A stretch of DNA of 64,000 nucleotides from Streptomyces sp. NBC_00178. GTDB lineage: Bacteria; Actinomycetota; Actinomycetes; Streptomycetales; Streptomycetaceae. How positions within the stretch are numbered: the first letter of the stretch is position 1; every line of letters begins with the position of its first letter. Below, in pieces: positions 17,835 to 26,579 of this stretch. The stretch is from contig NZ_CP108143.1 in assembly GCF_036206005.1 (NCBI RefSeq), positions 868,001 to 932,000 on the forward strand, given 5' to 3'. The position numbers and the translations under genes are program-made. The notes beneath the pieces were generated by a model that was not told where the DNA came from, ran no database searches, and saw only the letters and a list, made by a program, of their open reading frames with translations.

Positions 17835-18758
17835 ATGAGCACCCCCACTGGGCCCGCCTCCGGCCTGCCAGTACGAATGCCGCGACCTCGCCAGTCCGGA
17901 CGGCACCGCCGCCCTGAGCCCGTGGTCGCACCTGAGGGCGCAGCCGCGCTCGTTCTCGCCGTCCCCGGCACGCCTTCCCCGGCATCGCGCAGCCTTGCCG
18001 AGGAGGTCATCAGCATCGCCCGTTCCGAGCTGCCCGGCCTGAACGCGCAGATCGGTTACCTCGACGGCGACGACGCGGAGTTTCCCGCGCTCGCCTCCGT
18101 CCTGACCCAGGCCGCCGCCGAGCGCGTCGCGCGCTTCGAGCAGGCCACCGCGGCCGGTCGCGAGGTCGCCGCGCCGACCGGCCCGTCCGCCGTCGTGGTG
18201 CCGCTCCTCGCCGGCCCCGACAGCGCGCTGATCCGGCGCATACGGCAGGCCGTGATGGAGAGCGGCACGCAGGTGGAGCTGACCGACGTGCTCGGTCCGC
18301 ACCCCTTGCTCGCCGAGGCGCTGCACGTCCGCCTCTCGGAGGCGGGGCTGGCGCGTGCCGACCGTGCCAGGCTGTTCACCGTGGCGACCGCGGCCGACGG
18401 AATCGTGCTGGCCACGGTCGGGGGCGAGGAGGCCGTGCAGGCCGCCGGCATCACGGGCATGCTGCTCGCCGCACGTCTGGCGGTTCCGGTGATGGCCGCG
18501 GCACTGGACGTGGAGGGCTCAGTCGCCGCCATCGCCGCCCAGCTCCAGGGGTCCGGCTCCGTACAGCTCGCGCTCGCGCCCTACCTCGTGGGGCCGGAGA
18601 TCGACGCCGAACTGCTGGAAGCCGCCGCGAAGGAGGCCGGCTGCGCGACCGCCGAGCCCCTCGGCGCGTACCCGGCCATCGGCAAGCTGGTGCTCTCCCT
18701 CTACGCGACCACGCTGGGCATCACCCCGGCGACGCCGCAGGGGGCGCAGACGCACTGA
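17835..18758 (+). CDS. CbiX/SirB-like sirohydrochlorin chelatase family protein
   Basis: Cytosolic protein of 307 residues with two tandem CbiX-like halves. The first begins AALVLAVPGTPSPASRSLAEEV and runs to VVVPLLAGPDSALIRRIRQAV; the second has GIVLATVGGEEAVQAAGITGM and LALAPYLVGPEIDAELLEAAA. The usual His ligands (HGS at the N-terminal strand) are replaced here (PGT), so chelatase activity is doubtful. ATG 17835 has no ribosome site, but TAGCAT (17821-17826) ends 8 nt before it, suggesting a leaderless message. Confidence 0.75.
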   Translation: MSTPTGPASGLPVRMPRPRQSGRHRRPEPVVAPEGAAALVLAVPGTPSPASRSLAEEVISIARSELPGLNAQIGYLDGDDAEFPALASVLTQAAAERVARFEQATAAGREVAAPTGPSAVVVPLLAGPDSALIRRIRQAVMESGTQVELTDVLGPHPLLAEALHVRLSEAGLARADRARLFTVATAADGIVLATVGGEEAVQAAGITGMLLAARLAVPVMAAALDVEGSVAAIAAQLQGSGSVQLALAPYLVGPEIDAELLEAAAKEAGCATAEPLGAYPAIGKLVLSLYATTLGITPATPQGAQTH

Positions 18759-18770
18759 GGCACCGACGCC

Positions 18771-18821
18771 GTGAAGGCTGTGGCGCGGACCGGCGGTTGC
18801 GGTTCGCGCCACAGCCTTCAC
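18771..18821. terminator. Strong hairpin terminator 1 between convergent genes
   Basis: A 21-bp stem (one G-U pair) with a 9-nt loop lies 12 bp after the CbiX-like stop codon. The outer 17 pairs are perfect. Confidence 0.8.
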
Positions 18822-18856
18822 GGCCGGTGTCCACGCGCTTCGCGCGGACACCGGCC
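18822..18856. terminator. Strong hairpin terminator 2 between convergent genes
   Basis: An 11-bp stem GGCCGGTGTCC and its complement, with an inner 4-bp CGCG stem, directly abuts the first hairpin. It probably ends the lactonase transcript arriving from the other side. Confidence 0.7.
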
Positions 18857-18890
18857 CTCCCGGGCCGAGGGCGGACGAGCAGCCCGGGTG

Positions 18891-19964
18891 TCAGGCGAAG
18901 ACCACGCAGGAAGCCGCCGGGACGTCGATGGAGCCCGCGGGCGACGGGATTCCCGTCTCCGCGTCGAGGGAGAACCAGCTGACGTTCCCGGAGCGCTCGT
19001 TGGCCGCGTACAGCCACTGCCCGGTGGGGTCCAGGGTGAGGTCACGGGGCCAGCTCCCTCCGCAGCCCACGGCCGCCACGAGGACGGGCTTCTCGGCCGT
19101 CTCGTCCAGGGCGAGCACGGAGATGCTGTCGCGCCCCCTGCCGGCGGCCCACAGGAACCGTCCGTCGTGCGACACCACCACCTCGGAGGGGTACGTACGC
19201 ACCGCCTCGCCGTCGTCGTCGGCACTCCGGGGCAGCACCGAGGTCTCGCCCAGCGGTTCGAGCAGGCCGGTGGCGGCGTCCCAGCGGCACACGGTGAGGG
19301 TGGGCTCCAGCTCGTTGAGGACGTAGAGGTGTCCCCCGGACGGATGAAAGGCGAGGTGACGCGGGCCGGTCCCCGGACGCAGCACCGCCTCGGAGTGCGT
19401 GCGCAAGGAGCCCGTGCCGGGGTCGAGTGCGCAGACGCGCACGGAGTCCGTGCCGAGGTCGACGCTCAGCACCCAGTTCCCCGACGGGTCTGCGAGGACC
19501 TGGTGGGCATGGGGGACGGCCTGGCGCGCGACGTCGGGTCCGGCGCCCTCGTGCCGCAGGACGCAGGCGGCCGGGCCCGGCGAGCCGTCGGGCCGCAGGG
19601 GCAGGACGCTGACGCTGCCGGAACCGTAGTTGGCGGTGAACAGATGGCCGGCCCGGACGTCCACGTGCGTGGGTCCGTCGCCCTGCACCGGCTGCGGCTC
19701 GCCGATGAGCACCGGCGCGCCGCGGCCGCCGATGTCGAAGGCCGCTGCGGCACCCTCGGAGACCTCACTCACCGCGTACAGCACGGCGGCGCCGGTGTCG
19801 GGCAAGCGGCCGACCGCGAGGAAGGAGGGGTCGGCCAGGATGTCCGTCGACGCCAGGACCGACAGCTCCCCGGTGGTCCCGTCGACGTCGGCGACGGTGA
19901 TCCCGAGTCCACCCGCCGAGGTGAACGACCCTATGAATGCCCGTCCGCCAGTGTTGGCGCCCAT
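18891..19964 (-). CDS. Lactonase family beta-propeller (6-phosphogluconolactonase-like)
   Basis: Seven-bladed propeller of 357 residues in the YbhE/Pgl2 lactonase family, expected to open a sugar lactone. Repeated blades show HVDVRAGHLFTANYGSGSVSV, GPRHLAFHPSGGHLYVLNEL and PRDLTLDPTGQWLYAANER. No signal peptide is present. ATG 19964 follows a GAGGGG site; the longer N-terminal extension is not supported. A DasR-like palindrome lies 63-74 bp upstream, which would tie expression to amino-sugar supply. Confidence 0.88.
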   Translation of the reverse strand: MGANTGGRAFIGSFTSAGGLGITVADVDGTTGELSVLASTDILADPSFLAVGRLPDTGAAVLYAVSEVSEGAAAAFDIGGRGAPVLIGEPQPVQGDGPTHVDVRAGHLFTANYGSGSVSVLPLRPDGSPGPAACVLRHEGAGPDVARQAVPHAHQVLADPSGNWVLSVDLGTDSVRVCALDPGTGSLRTHSEAVLRPGTGPRHLAFHPSGGHLYVLNELEPTLTVCRWDAATGLLEPLGETSVLPRSADDDGEAVRTYPSEVVVSHDGRFLWAAGRGRDSISVLALDETAEKPVLVAAVGCGGSWPRDLTLDPTGQWLYAANERSGNVSWFSLDAETGIPSPAGSIDVPAASCVVFA

Positions 19965-20023
19965 CGCGCTACCCCTCTTCACATGCGTCGCGATCTTCAG
20001 CGTCGACGGTAGCAGGCAGCCCC

Positions 20024-20040
20024 TTCTGGTCCAGACCAAT
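20024..20040. promoter_or_regulatory. DasR-like responsive element (dre) upstream of the lactonase gene
   Basis: TGGTCCAGACCA (20027-20038) matches the core of the published dre consensus ACTGGTCTAGACCACT; with flanks it agrees at 13 of 16 positions. It sits upstream of the lactonase start, with TTGGTC available as a - strand -35 element inside it. DasR is the GntR-family repressor of amino-sugar use in Streptomyces and is not encoded in this window. Confidence 0.6.
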
Positions 20041-20128
20041 TCGCGCCGCTTCGGCGGGCCTCCGACACGGGCGCCGCCGCCCCGGACACGCCGGCACCTG
20101 CCCGCCCGAGGGCGCGGGCAGCCAGGTG

Positions 20129-21640
20129 TCAGGCCCCCACGAGCGGAGCGCGCGGGGAGCTGTGCAGGGGGGCAGCCAGCTCGGCGAGCGCCCGCTCCAG
20201 ACCGTGCAGATGGGCGAGCGCGGGTTCGACGGCACCCGCGGGCTGCGGTACGCCGACGGCAGCCGCGGCCTCACGACGGCGGCGGGCCGGGGCGGTCAGC
20301 GCCTCCACGGACGACTCCACCCGCCAGCACGCCGCGGCGAGCCGCGCGTCGTGCGAAGCCTCCGGATCCGCCGCGACGGAGGCCAGGCCCCGCACCTCAC
20401 GTGCGCAGTCGTCGAGCAGGGCGAGCACCTGCCCCGCTCGCGCCTTCCGGGCGCGCAGCGGGCTCAGGGGGTGCACGAGCGGACCGAGGGACAGCCGCAC
20501 GCGGCCCAGGAGCGCTTCCAGCTCCGCGACGCGGGAAGCGGGGTCGGCGGACGCCGATCCGGCGAGCCTCGCGGTGGCCTCGGCGGTGCAGGCGTGCACA
20601 CAGCGCAGGGCGCGTTGGATCCACGCGTCCGTCGTGGCATGGGTGGTGACCGGCAGCACCACGAGCACCGCCAGCATCGCCCCGAGGGCCCCGACACCGG
20701 TCTCGACGAGGCGCAGCGCGAGCAGCGCGGGATCGAGCACCCCGAGCGCCCCGTACAGCGCTCCGGCCAGGACCGTCACCGAGAACATCATCCAGGTGTA
20801 GGAGACCGCGGCGGAGTAGAAGATCCCGAACACGCCGAGCGCCACCAGGATCGCCGTGGGCACCGCGGCACCGTGGAGGGGGGCGATGACGACGAGACCG
20901 ACGGGTATCCCGATCAGCGTCCCCAGGATCCGGCGGAAGCCGCGGACCAGTGTCTCGCCGCGCGACGCCGTGTTGACGAACACCCACCAGGTCGCCCCCA
21001 CGGCCCAGTACCAGCGCTGGTCGGAGAGGAGCTGGCCGGCCAGGAGCGCGAGTGCTCCGCCGGTGACCGCCTGGACGGCCTGGCGGGTCGTCGCCCGGGA
21101 GAGCCCTCGGCCGGCGACGGGTGCGAGCAGGGCGGCCACCGGGAGCCGGCGCTCGTAGCACCACAGTCCGAAACGGACGGACGACGCCGCCAGCAGCGAG
21201 AGCAGGACGGCGGAGAAGAGTTCCGGCAACTGGCCGGGCAGTGTGTGCAGGAACTGCGTGATGAAGAAGGACATGAAGGCGAAGACGCCGAGGGCGTGCC
21301 CGCGGGGCCCCCACCGCCGGGCGTAGACACCCGCCCCCATCACCGCGAGGAAGGCCAGGTCACGGGCCACCGGCTGGTCGTGCAGGGCGGCGGCCAGCGC
21401 GAGGACGGGCAGACCGGCCGCGGGAAGCAGCGCGGTGGTCACCGCCTGCCCCCGCACGGTCGTGTCGGTGACCGTGAAGAGGGCCAGCAGGGCGGCGAGC
21501 CCGCCGGTGATCGCGGCGACGAGCGAGTGCCCGGCGACGCCGCAGACGACGACCGCCAGCCCGATGCCGAGGACGGCCCTGGTCGCGTGCCGCAGCCGCA
21601 GCCGCCCCGGGTCCGGAGCCACGAACACCTTCTTCAGCAA
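20129..21640 (-). CDS. FUSC family membrane protein
   Basis: Inner-membrane protein of 503 residues with two blocks of about five to six hydrophobic helices, the layout of FUSC (fusaric-acid-resistance / aromatic acid exporter-like) proteins. The first block begins ATRAVLGIGLAVVVCGVAGHS and the second includes GGALALLAGQLLSDQRWYWAVGATWWVFVNT and RILGTLIGIPVGLVVIAPL. A soluble Ala-rich tail follows. The start is uncertain: TTG 21640 follows GGGAAG closely, and a GTG four codons later is an alternative. Export of small acids is a family-based guess. Confidence 0.85.
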   Translation of the reverse strand: MLKKVFVAPDPGRLRLRHATRAVLGIGLAVVVCGVAGHSLVAAITGGLAALLALFTVTDTTVRGQAVTTALLPAAGLPVLALAAALHDQPVARDLAFLAVMGAGVYARRWGPRGHALGVFAFMSFFITQFLHTLPGQLPELFSAVLLSLLAASSVRFGLWCYERRLPVAALLAPVAGRGLSRATTRQAVQAVTGGALALLAGQLLSDQRWYWAVGATWWVFVNTASRGETLVRGFRRILGTLIGIPVGLVVIAPLHGAAVPTAILVALGVFGIFYSAAVSYTWMMFSVTVLAGALYGALGVLDPALLALRLVETGVGALGAMLAVLVVLPVTTHATTDAWIQRALRCVHACTAEATARLAGSASADPASRVAELEALLGRVRLSLGPLVHPLSPLRARKARAGQVLALLDDCAREVRGLASVAADPEASHDARLAAACWRVESSVEALTAPARRRREAAAAVGVPQPAGAVEPALAHLHGLERALAELAAPLHSSPRAPLVGA

Positions 21641-22227
21641 GACTTCCCGCCCCTTCTCATGAAAAAGGGCGCCACGGAATCCGCGGCGCCATCGACAGGA
21701 CCATCAGACCACGCTCACGGCCGATGGCTCAACCGACCCGAGTCCGACTGGACCATTGGCACACAAGAAGGACGCTTTTCCTGGACCAGAACCTTGCCAT
21801 TGGCAGAGTCGGGACGCCATCGAGCAGTCGACCCGCCCACCCGGGGTCCCGCCGTCGTGCGCGCACTCCCGGAGACAGCCGCCCCCGGCGGGCCGCCCCA
21901 CTCCCGCGTCCCGGTGCGGACGGGCCGCGGTACGTGGGTCCTCGGCCGGCGTCCTCGGCCGGTCGTCCGCAGCCAGTGGTCCTCGGCCGGCGGTCCGCAG
22001 CGAGTGGTCCTCGGCCGGCGGTGCACGACCGGCGGTCCTCGGCCGCCCCGAGGCGCAGCGGAAGGCCGCCGGGGCGCCCTGCGGACACGACGGAGGGTGC
22101 CGGGATCCATCCGGTCCGGCGCCCTCTCCCTCCGACTGCGCGTCGCAGGTCCCGCTGGTCCCACCCGGGGGCCGTGGCGCGCGCCACCGGACAGGCGTCC
22201 GGGGCCCATGCCGTACGGGCCCGCCGC
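21641..22227. other. Gene-free region with short repeats
   Basis: This 587-bp stretch lies upstream of the FUSC gene and downstream of the DUF3618 gene. I find no convincing gene. It contains two copies each of TGGACCA (21749, 21782) and CCATTGGCA (21753-21761, 21797-21805) near the FUSC promoter side, and a tandem 28-bp repeat at 21938-22044. Confidence 0.6.
21938..22044. repeat. Tandem 28-bp repeat array
   Basis: Units starting GTCCTCGGCCGG recur at 21951, 21979 and 22007 with exact 28-bp spacing, with partial copies at 21938 and 22035. The 3' parts of the units drift (CGCAGCCAGTG, CGCAGCGAGTG, then a divergent copy). There are no unique spacers, so it is a degenerate minisatellite and not CRISPR. 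Confidence 0.8.
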
Positions 22228-22698
22228 TCAGCTCCTGCGGCGGCGGAACGTCACCCACGCGACGAGCGCGGCGCCCGCGGCGACCAGCAGCACCGTGCGG
22301 TTGTCCCGCGCCACCAGGGCACCCTCGGCCGCCTTCCGCCGCACCGGCTCGGGCGCCTTGTCCTCCCACAGGCTGCCGGCCTGTGCGGCCTTGGCCCGGA
22401 CTTCGCCGGCCGCCTGGGCCGCCTTGTCCTTGACCGGTGACGGCACGGTGTCCTGCACCCGGTGGGCCGCTTCGGCCGCCTTGGCCTTGAGCTCGCCCGC
22501 CTTGACCGCGGCCTGCTCCTTGGCCTCGGCGGACTTCTGCCTGACCTCCGCCGTCTTCTGCTTCGCCTGCGCCTTCACATCGGCCTTGGCCGCCAGCGCC
22601 TCGACCGTCCGGCCGAGTTCGTCGCGGGCCTCCTCGACCTCCTGGCGGAGTGCCTCCGGGCCGGAGGCGTTCGGCTTGTCGTCGAATGGCTTGGTCAT
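22228..22698 (-). CDS. DUF3618 domain membrane-associated protein
   Basis: Protein of 156 residues. The N-terminal DUF3618 motif is EVEEARDELGRTVEALAAKADVKA, followed by a long Ala/Lys/Glu-rich helical stretch likely to be a coiled rod. One C-terminal membrane helix (TVLLVAAGAALVAWVTF) ends in RRRRS, giving an N-out or N-in single-pass topology. Its ATG overlaps the stop of the holin-like gene (ATGA), so the two are coupled. DUF3618 genes commonly sit beside holin-like genes in actinomycetes; the function is unknown. Confidence 0.85.
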   Translation of the reverse strand: MTKPFDDKPNASGPEALRQEVEEARDELGRTVEALAAKADVKAQAKQKTAEVRQKSAEAKEQAAVKAGELKAKAAEAAHRVQDTVPSPVKDKAAQAAGEVRAKAAQAGSLWEDKAPEPVRRKAAEGALVARDNRTVLLVAAGAALVAWVTFRRRRS

Positions 22699-23132
22699 CG
22701 GTGGGCACTCCTCTTGATCTCGGCCACGTCGGCCTTCACGTTCTCGATCGCCTGCTCGGGGGCGGGGGGCGCCGCACGGACGACCTCCTTCTTTCCGGCG
22801 AAGGCCATCACGGCGGCGACGGCCCCGAGCACAGCGGTGACGATCAGGGCAGCGGCCCACACCGGCAGAGGCACCGCCAAAGCGGCGACGGCGGCGACCA
22901 CCAGGGTCTGCAGCATCAGGAAGCCGACCAGTCCGGCCCCGCCGAACAGCCCTCCGCCCTTGCCGTAGTGCCGGCCCTTCTCCTTCACTTCCGCCTGCGC
23001 CAGCCGCAACTCGCTGCGCACCAGCTCCGTCAGCTGCTGCGAGGCCCGCTGCACCAGCTCGCCCACCGGCTCCGCCCCGGATGCGTGCACATCACGGTCG
23101 GAGCGCGGGGGGTACGGCTGCGTGTCCGACAC
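22695..23132 (-). CDS. Phage holin family / actinobacterial holin-X-like protein
   Basis: Small membrane protein of 145 residues. An amphipathic N-terminal helix (GELVQRASQQLTELVRSELRLAQAEVKEK) precedes two hydrophobic hairpin helices around LVGFLMLQTLVVAAVAALAV and WAAALIVTAVLGAVAAVM. This is the Phage_holin_3_6 layout; in actinomycetes it is chromosomal and not evidence of a prophage. GTG 23132 is chosen because GGAGGT lies 8-9 nt upstream and overlaps the earlier GTG at 23141. Confidence 0.85.
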   Translation of the reverse strand: MSDTQPYPPRSDRDVHASGAEPVGELVQRASQQLTELVRSELRLAQAEVKEKGRHYGKGGGLFGGAGLVGFLMLQTLVVAAVAALAVPLPVWAAALIVTAVLGAVAAVMAFAGKKEVVRAAPPAPEQAIENVKADVAEIKRSAHR

Positions 23133-23240
23133 GGCAGTCACCTCCTGTCCCTCTCCTCGATGAAGCCGGACGCCGTGGGGGCGCCCTGACCTTGCGTGAG
23201 CCGACGCGTACCCCGAACGGAGCGGTTCATCGGGTGGCGC

Positions 23241-24302
23241 TCACATCTCGTCCAGGCGGCGCAGGTCCTTCTCGTCCCACGTCCGGGTGGAGCGGGGCCG
23301 GGTGTAGGGCTCGGCCTCCGGCGGGTGTCCTCCCGCGATGGCCCGCTGCCTGGCCGTCTCGGCGTCGAACTGCAGGCCGAACAGGATGGCCAGGTTGCCG
23401 ATCCACAGCCAGACCAGGAAGACGACGAGGCCGGCCATGGTCCCGTACGTCTTGTTGTACGAGGCGAAGTTGGCGACGTACAGGGCGAAGCCCCCCGAGG
23501 CGGCCATCCAGATCACCAGCGCCAGGACACTGCCCGGGGTGATCCATCGGAAGCCCTTGACCTTGGCGTTCGGCGCCGCCCAGTAGAGGATCGCGATCAT
23601 GGCGGTGACGAGCACGATCAGCACCGGCCACTTGGCGTACGCCCACACCGTCAGCACGCTGTCCCCGATGCCGAGCACGCTGCCGGCCTGATCGGCGAGG
23701 GTGCCGGTGAACACCACGATGAGCGCGCTGACGACGGCGAGAACCATGAGGACGGCCGTCACCCCGACCCGCACGGGGAGGATCTTCCAGACGGGGCGTC
23801 CCTCGGGCATGTCGTACACGGCGTTCGCGGCCCGGATGAAGGCGGCGACGTAACCGGAGGCCGACCAGACGGCCAGGGCGAGGCCGACGATCGCGAGGAC
23901 CGATCCGGTGCCCGCACTGTCCTGCAACTGCTCCACGGCCTGCGTGATGATGTCCCGGGCCGAGCCGGGCGCCAGCTTGCCCAGCCCGGACACGATCTTG
24001 TCCGTGGCGGACTTCCCCGTGATGCCGAGCAGCGACACCAGTACGAGCAGCGCCGGGAACAGCGACAGCACGCCGTAGTAGGTCAATGCGGCGGCGCGGT
24101 CGGTCAGCTCGTCGTCCCTGAACTCCCGCAGCGTCCCGCCGATCACGGCACCCCAGGCCCGTTTCGGCATCTTCGTGGGCCCGTCGGGCTCCGCCGCCTC
24201 CACCTCAGGGCCCGGACCGGCCTGCTCCGGATCGGGTGTCCCCCGGTCGTGCCGCCGCTCGTCCCGCCGGTCCTGCCGCCCTGGAAATCGCAGATTCGCC
24301 AT
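23241..24302 (-). CDS. YihY/virulence factor BrkB family membrane protein
   Basis: Membrane protein of 353 residues with six helices, in the BrkB (formerly RNase BN) family, now regarded as a transporter-like or envelope protein and not an RNase. The signature DRAAALTYYGVLSLFPALLVLVSLLG is present, as is YDMPEGRPVWKILPVRVGVT and WITPGSVLALVIWM. The C-terminus is hydrophilic. The start ATG 24302 has only a weak GAGTCC site. It is in the same orientation as the DUF3618/holin-like pair, about 110 bp away. Confidence 0.88.
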   Translation of the reverse strand: MANLRFPGRQDRRDERRHDRGTPDPEQAGPGPEVEAAEPDGPTKMPKRAWGAVIGGTLREFRDDELTDRAAALTYYGVLSLFPALLVLVSLLGITGKSATDKIVSGLGKLAPGSARDIITQAVEQLQDSAGTGSVLAIVGLALAVWSASGYVAAFIRAANAVYDMPEGRPVWKILPVRVGVTAVLMVLAVVSALIVVFTGTLADQAGSVLGIGDSVLTVWAYAKWPVLIVLVTAMIAILYWAAPNAKVKGFRWITPGSVLALVIWMAASGGFALYVANFASYNKTYGTMAGLVVFLVWLWIGNLAILFGLQFDAETARQRAIAGGHPPEAEPYTRPRSTRTWDEKDLRRLDEM

Positions 24303-24365
24303 AGGACTCGGATAGCCGCAGGAACGCTCCCTACACCCCCGGCGCGCGGCGGACCCCGGACGGCC

Positions 24366-24584
24366 TCAGGCGGCGGGCGCCTCTCCGCCCGCCCGGGCAG
24401 GGCGGCCCGGCACCGGGGCGGCCGGCGACCGCGGCGAGGCCTCCCCACCGCCGCCCACCAGACGCAGGTGGCGGCCGGCCGCGTGGCGCGCCGGTGGCCT
24501 GCGGAACACTCGGTCCTCGAAGCGGTCCATTCCGTACAGGAGCAGTCCGAGCGCGGGCAACAGCAGAAGCGCGACAGCGATCAC
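24366..24584 (-). CDS. Small single-pass membrane protein (72 aa)
   Basis: A 72-residue protein whose first 18 residues are a membrane helix (VIAVALLLLPALGLLLYG), followed by MDRFEDRVFRRPPARH and a Gly/Pro/Ala-rich tail. I chose GTG 24584 because GGAAGG lies 8 nt upstream and because the helix then starts the protein; the open frame extends further but loses that character. Similar tiny proteins with a MDRxEDR motif are common in Streptomyces and have no known role. Confidence 0.6.
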   Translation of the reverse strand: MIAVALLLLPALGLLLYGMDRFEDRVFRRPPARHAAGRHLRLVGGGGEASPRSPAAPVPGRPARAGGEAPAA

Positions 24585-24794
24585 GACACAGTCCTTCCCG
24601 ACCGGCGACAGTCCATCGGGTGCCCCCGGGGGGCGCGGGTCAGCGACCACGGAGGTGAAGGTCCGGTGACCGCCGGCCGCGGGTGCCCGGTGCTGCGGGT
24701 GCGGAGGCCCGGTACCGGGCTGTCCGTTTCCCGGTTTCCGGGCACGCATCCCGGCTGCACCGGCCGCCTCGTGTCCGGTGCGGCCGGGTCGCCG

Positions 24795-25253
24795 TCACCT
24801 GCCGTACGTGGCCCGGCACAGGTCGACGATGCCCGCGGAGGCGACGCCCTGGCCCGTCGCGCACACGGACCGCATGTCGAACGTGCGCTTCGGCTTCACC
24901 CAGCGGGGTACGGCCCGGCGGGGGCGTTCGGGCCGGGCGAGGGCCGGTCGGCGCGACTGCTCACGCGCCCTCCTCGGCGCGGCCGGGGCTGCCGCTTCGG
25001 CCCGGTGGGGACGCGCGCCCTCGCGTTGCTTCCGCTTCTTCCCGTCCCCGTCAGGCCGCCGCCCTTCCGTCCTTCCGAGTGCGTCGTGGACGGCAGCGGG
25101 CGCGGAGGGCACCGCGGAAGCCTGTGCAGCGGGCGTGTTTCCGTACGGCCCGGGGGCGACCGGGTCGTGCCTGTCCGCGCCCGCCGGGACGGAGACACAG
25201 CCGGACGCACTCAGCAGGGCAACGAGCAGGAGGGACATCGACCGCAGCTTCAT
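24795..25253 (-). CDS. Hypothetical lipoprotein (152 aa)
   Basis: The N-terminus MKLRSMSLLLVALLSASGC is a lipoprotein signal with Cys about residue 19. A Pro/Ala/Arg-rich, probably disordered middle is followed by a conserved-looking end, FDMRSVCATGQGVASAGIVDLCRATYGR, whose two Cys could form a disulfide. No homologous function is recognised. The start ATG 25253 has no good ribosome site; ATG 25238 is the alternative and still gives a lipobox. Confidence 0.65.
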   Translation of the reverse strand: MKLRSMSLLLVALLSASGCVSVPAGADRHDPVAPGPYGNTPAAQASAVPSAPAAVHDALGRTEGRRPDGDGKKRKQREGARPHRAEAAAPAAPRRAREQSRRPALARPERPRRAVPRWVKPKRTFDMRSVCATGQGVASAGIVDLCRATYGR

Positions 25254-25485
25254 GCACTGGTGAACGACGGCCGGCCCGGCCGGACACGTCCGTCCGTTTC
25301 CGGATCGCCGCCGCACGGGACGACCCGCTCGTCCTGTCGGCGGACGGCGTGGGCAGCCTGCGGATCGCCCCGTCAGCGGAACGCTGACCGGCCGGGCCCG
25401 GGCAGTCTCCCGCCGGCCGGTCCCATGGGACGCGGGCGGGGTTCGGCGGGACGCACGGCCCCGCGACAGGCCCCCTTCGAACCCG

Positions 25486-26420
25486 TCACATCAGGACGGC
25501 TCCCGCGGCGCTCGCCACCGCCCCGAGCAGGAGGATGAGCATGACGAAACCGAGGTCCAGGACGTTGTCAGCGGTGTGAGGCTGCGGGGTCGAGCGTGAA
25601 GCCCTCGGGCTCGCCGGGCACGTAGTGGACGGTCACCTCCCGGCCGTAGGCGTCGGCCGGGTCCTCCGGAGCGGTGGGGAGGAGGGCGGTGACCGCCTTT
25701 CCGTCCCCGGTGGTGAAGCCGAGGACCGCGGCGTACCTGGTCCAGACACCCTCGCCGTCGTCCCGGACCGTCTTGGTGACAGCGATGATGCGGCCCGGCA
25801 CGGCGAGGGCGGTGGCCAGTCGTGCGGACTCGCGGCGCAGCAGGCGGAGGTCGTGAAACAGGACGGACGCCATGGCGATGGTCAGCGGTCCGCCGGCTCC
25901 GAGCAGCGCCCAGGGATAGCCGTGGCTGATCGCGATGTCGGTGACCAGCCCCGCGTACAGGAGGAAGACCGCGAAGTTCGGGCCGGCCCGTCCGCTCAGT
26001 CCGTCCCGCAGCGTGTGCGCGACTTCGAACCGCTCCGGGTCCCCGGGCGGGTGGAGGACCGCGACCTCGCGCCCCACCCAGACCGTGTCCAGTCGGACGC
26101 CGCGCGGCTTCGTACGGCAGTGCGTGCCCCTGTCCGGTGACGGGGTCGGGAAAGGCGATGACCACGGGTATACCGGGCGTGCCAGGGGCGCCGTGTCGGG
26201 GGGCCCCGACCTCCACTATCCGCCCGGTCACCCGCACGGCCCGCTGCCGACGAGTGGCCCCCGCGAACGACAGCCCATAACCGACGACCGCCCACACGGC
26301 GCATGCCGCGCACCCCAGCAGCCGGATCGTGTGTCCATGGCGTCGCCCCCGTCGTCGTCGCGCGAGATGGTCTACCACGGTCCGGCTGCCGTCGGCAGGG
26401 GCAGGGACCCCGGTCGCCAT
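25486..26420 (-). pseudogene. DUF3592-like membrane protein broken by frameshifts
   Basis: Three overlapping frames together spell one protein. Frame one (from ATG 26420) has a membrane helix LLGCAACAVWAVVGYGLSF and VTGRIVEVGAP...VVIAFPDPVTGQGHALPYEA. Frame two (26077-25568, extending upstream) continues with GREVAVLHPPGDPERFEVAHTL, two helices, then a second DUF3592-like unit PGRIIAVTKTVRDDG...REVTVHYVPGEPEGFTLDP. After its stop, a third frame gives LDLGFVMLILLLGAVASAAG, a final helix. The breaks fall near 26100 and 25570. Either the gene is decayed or the sequence has two indels. Function unknown. Confidence 0.6.
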
Positions 26421-26579
26421 CCAGCGTGGCCCTGCGGGTCATGGAGTCAACGGAGATCCGCTCTCACTCCTTCCGGCGCACCGCGCCCCGGCAGGATCCG
26501 GGTCACCCTGCCGCACGTCGGGACCCCCGCATCGGTAGAGTCGGTGACCCACGACGGAGCCCGAAGGAGCCGGCCGGAC

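Noticed and set aside
21938..22044. Regular 28-bp repeats as a CRISPR array
   Set aside because: The units abut without unique spacers, diverge at their 3' parts, and no cas gene is present.
22695..23132. Holin-like protein as evidence of a prophage
   Set aside because: There are no phage structural, lysin or integrase genes around it; this family is chromosomal and common in actinomycetes.
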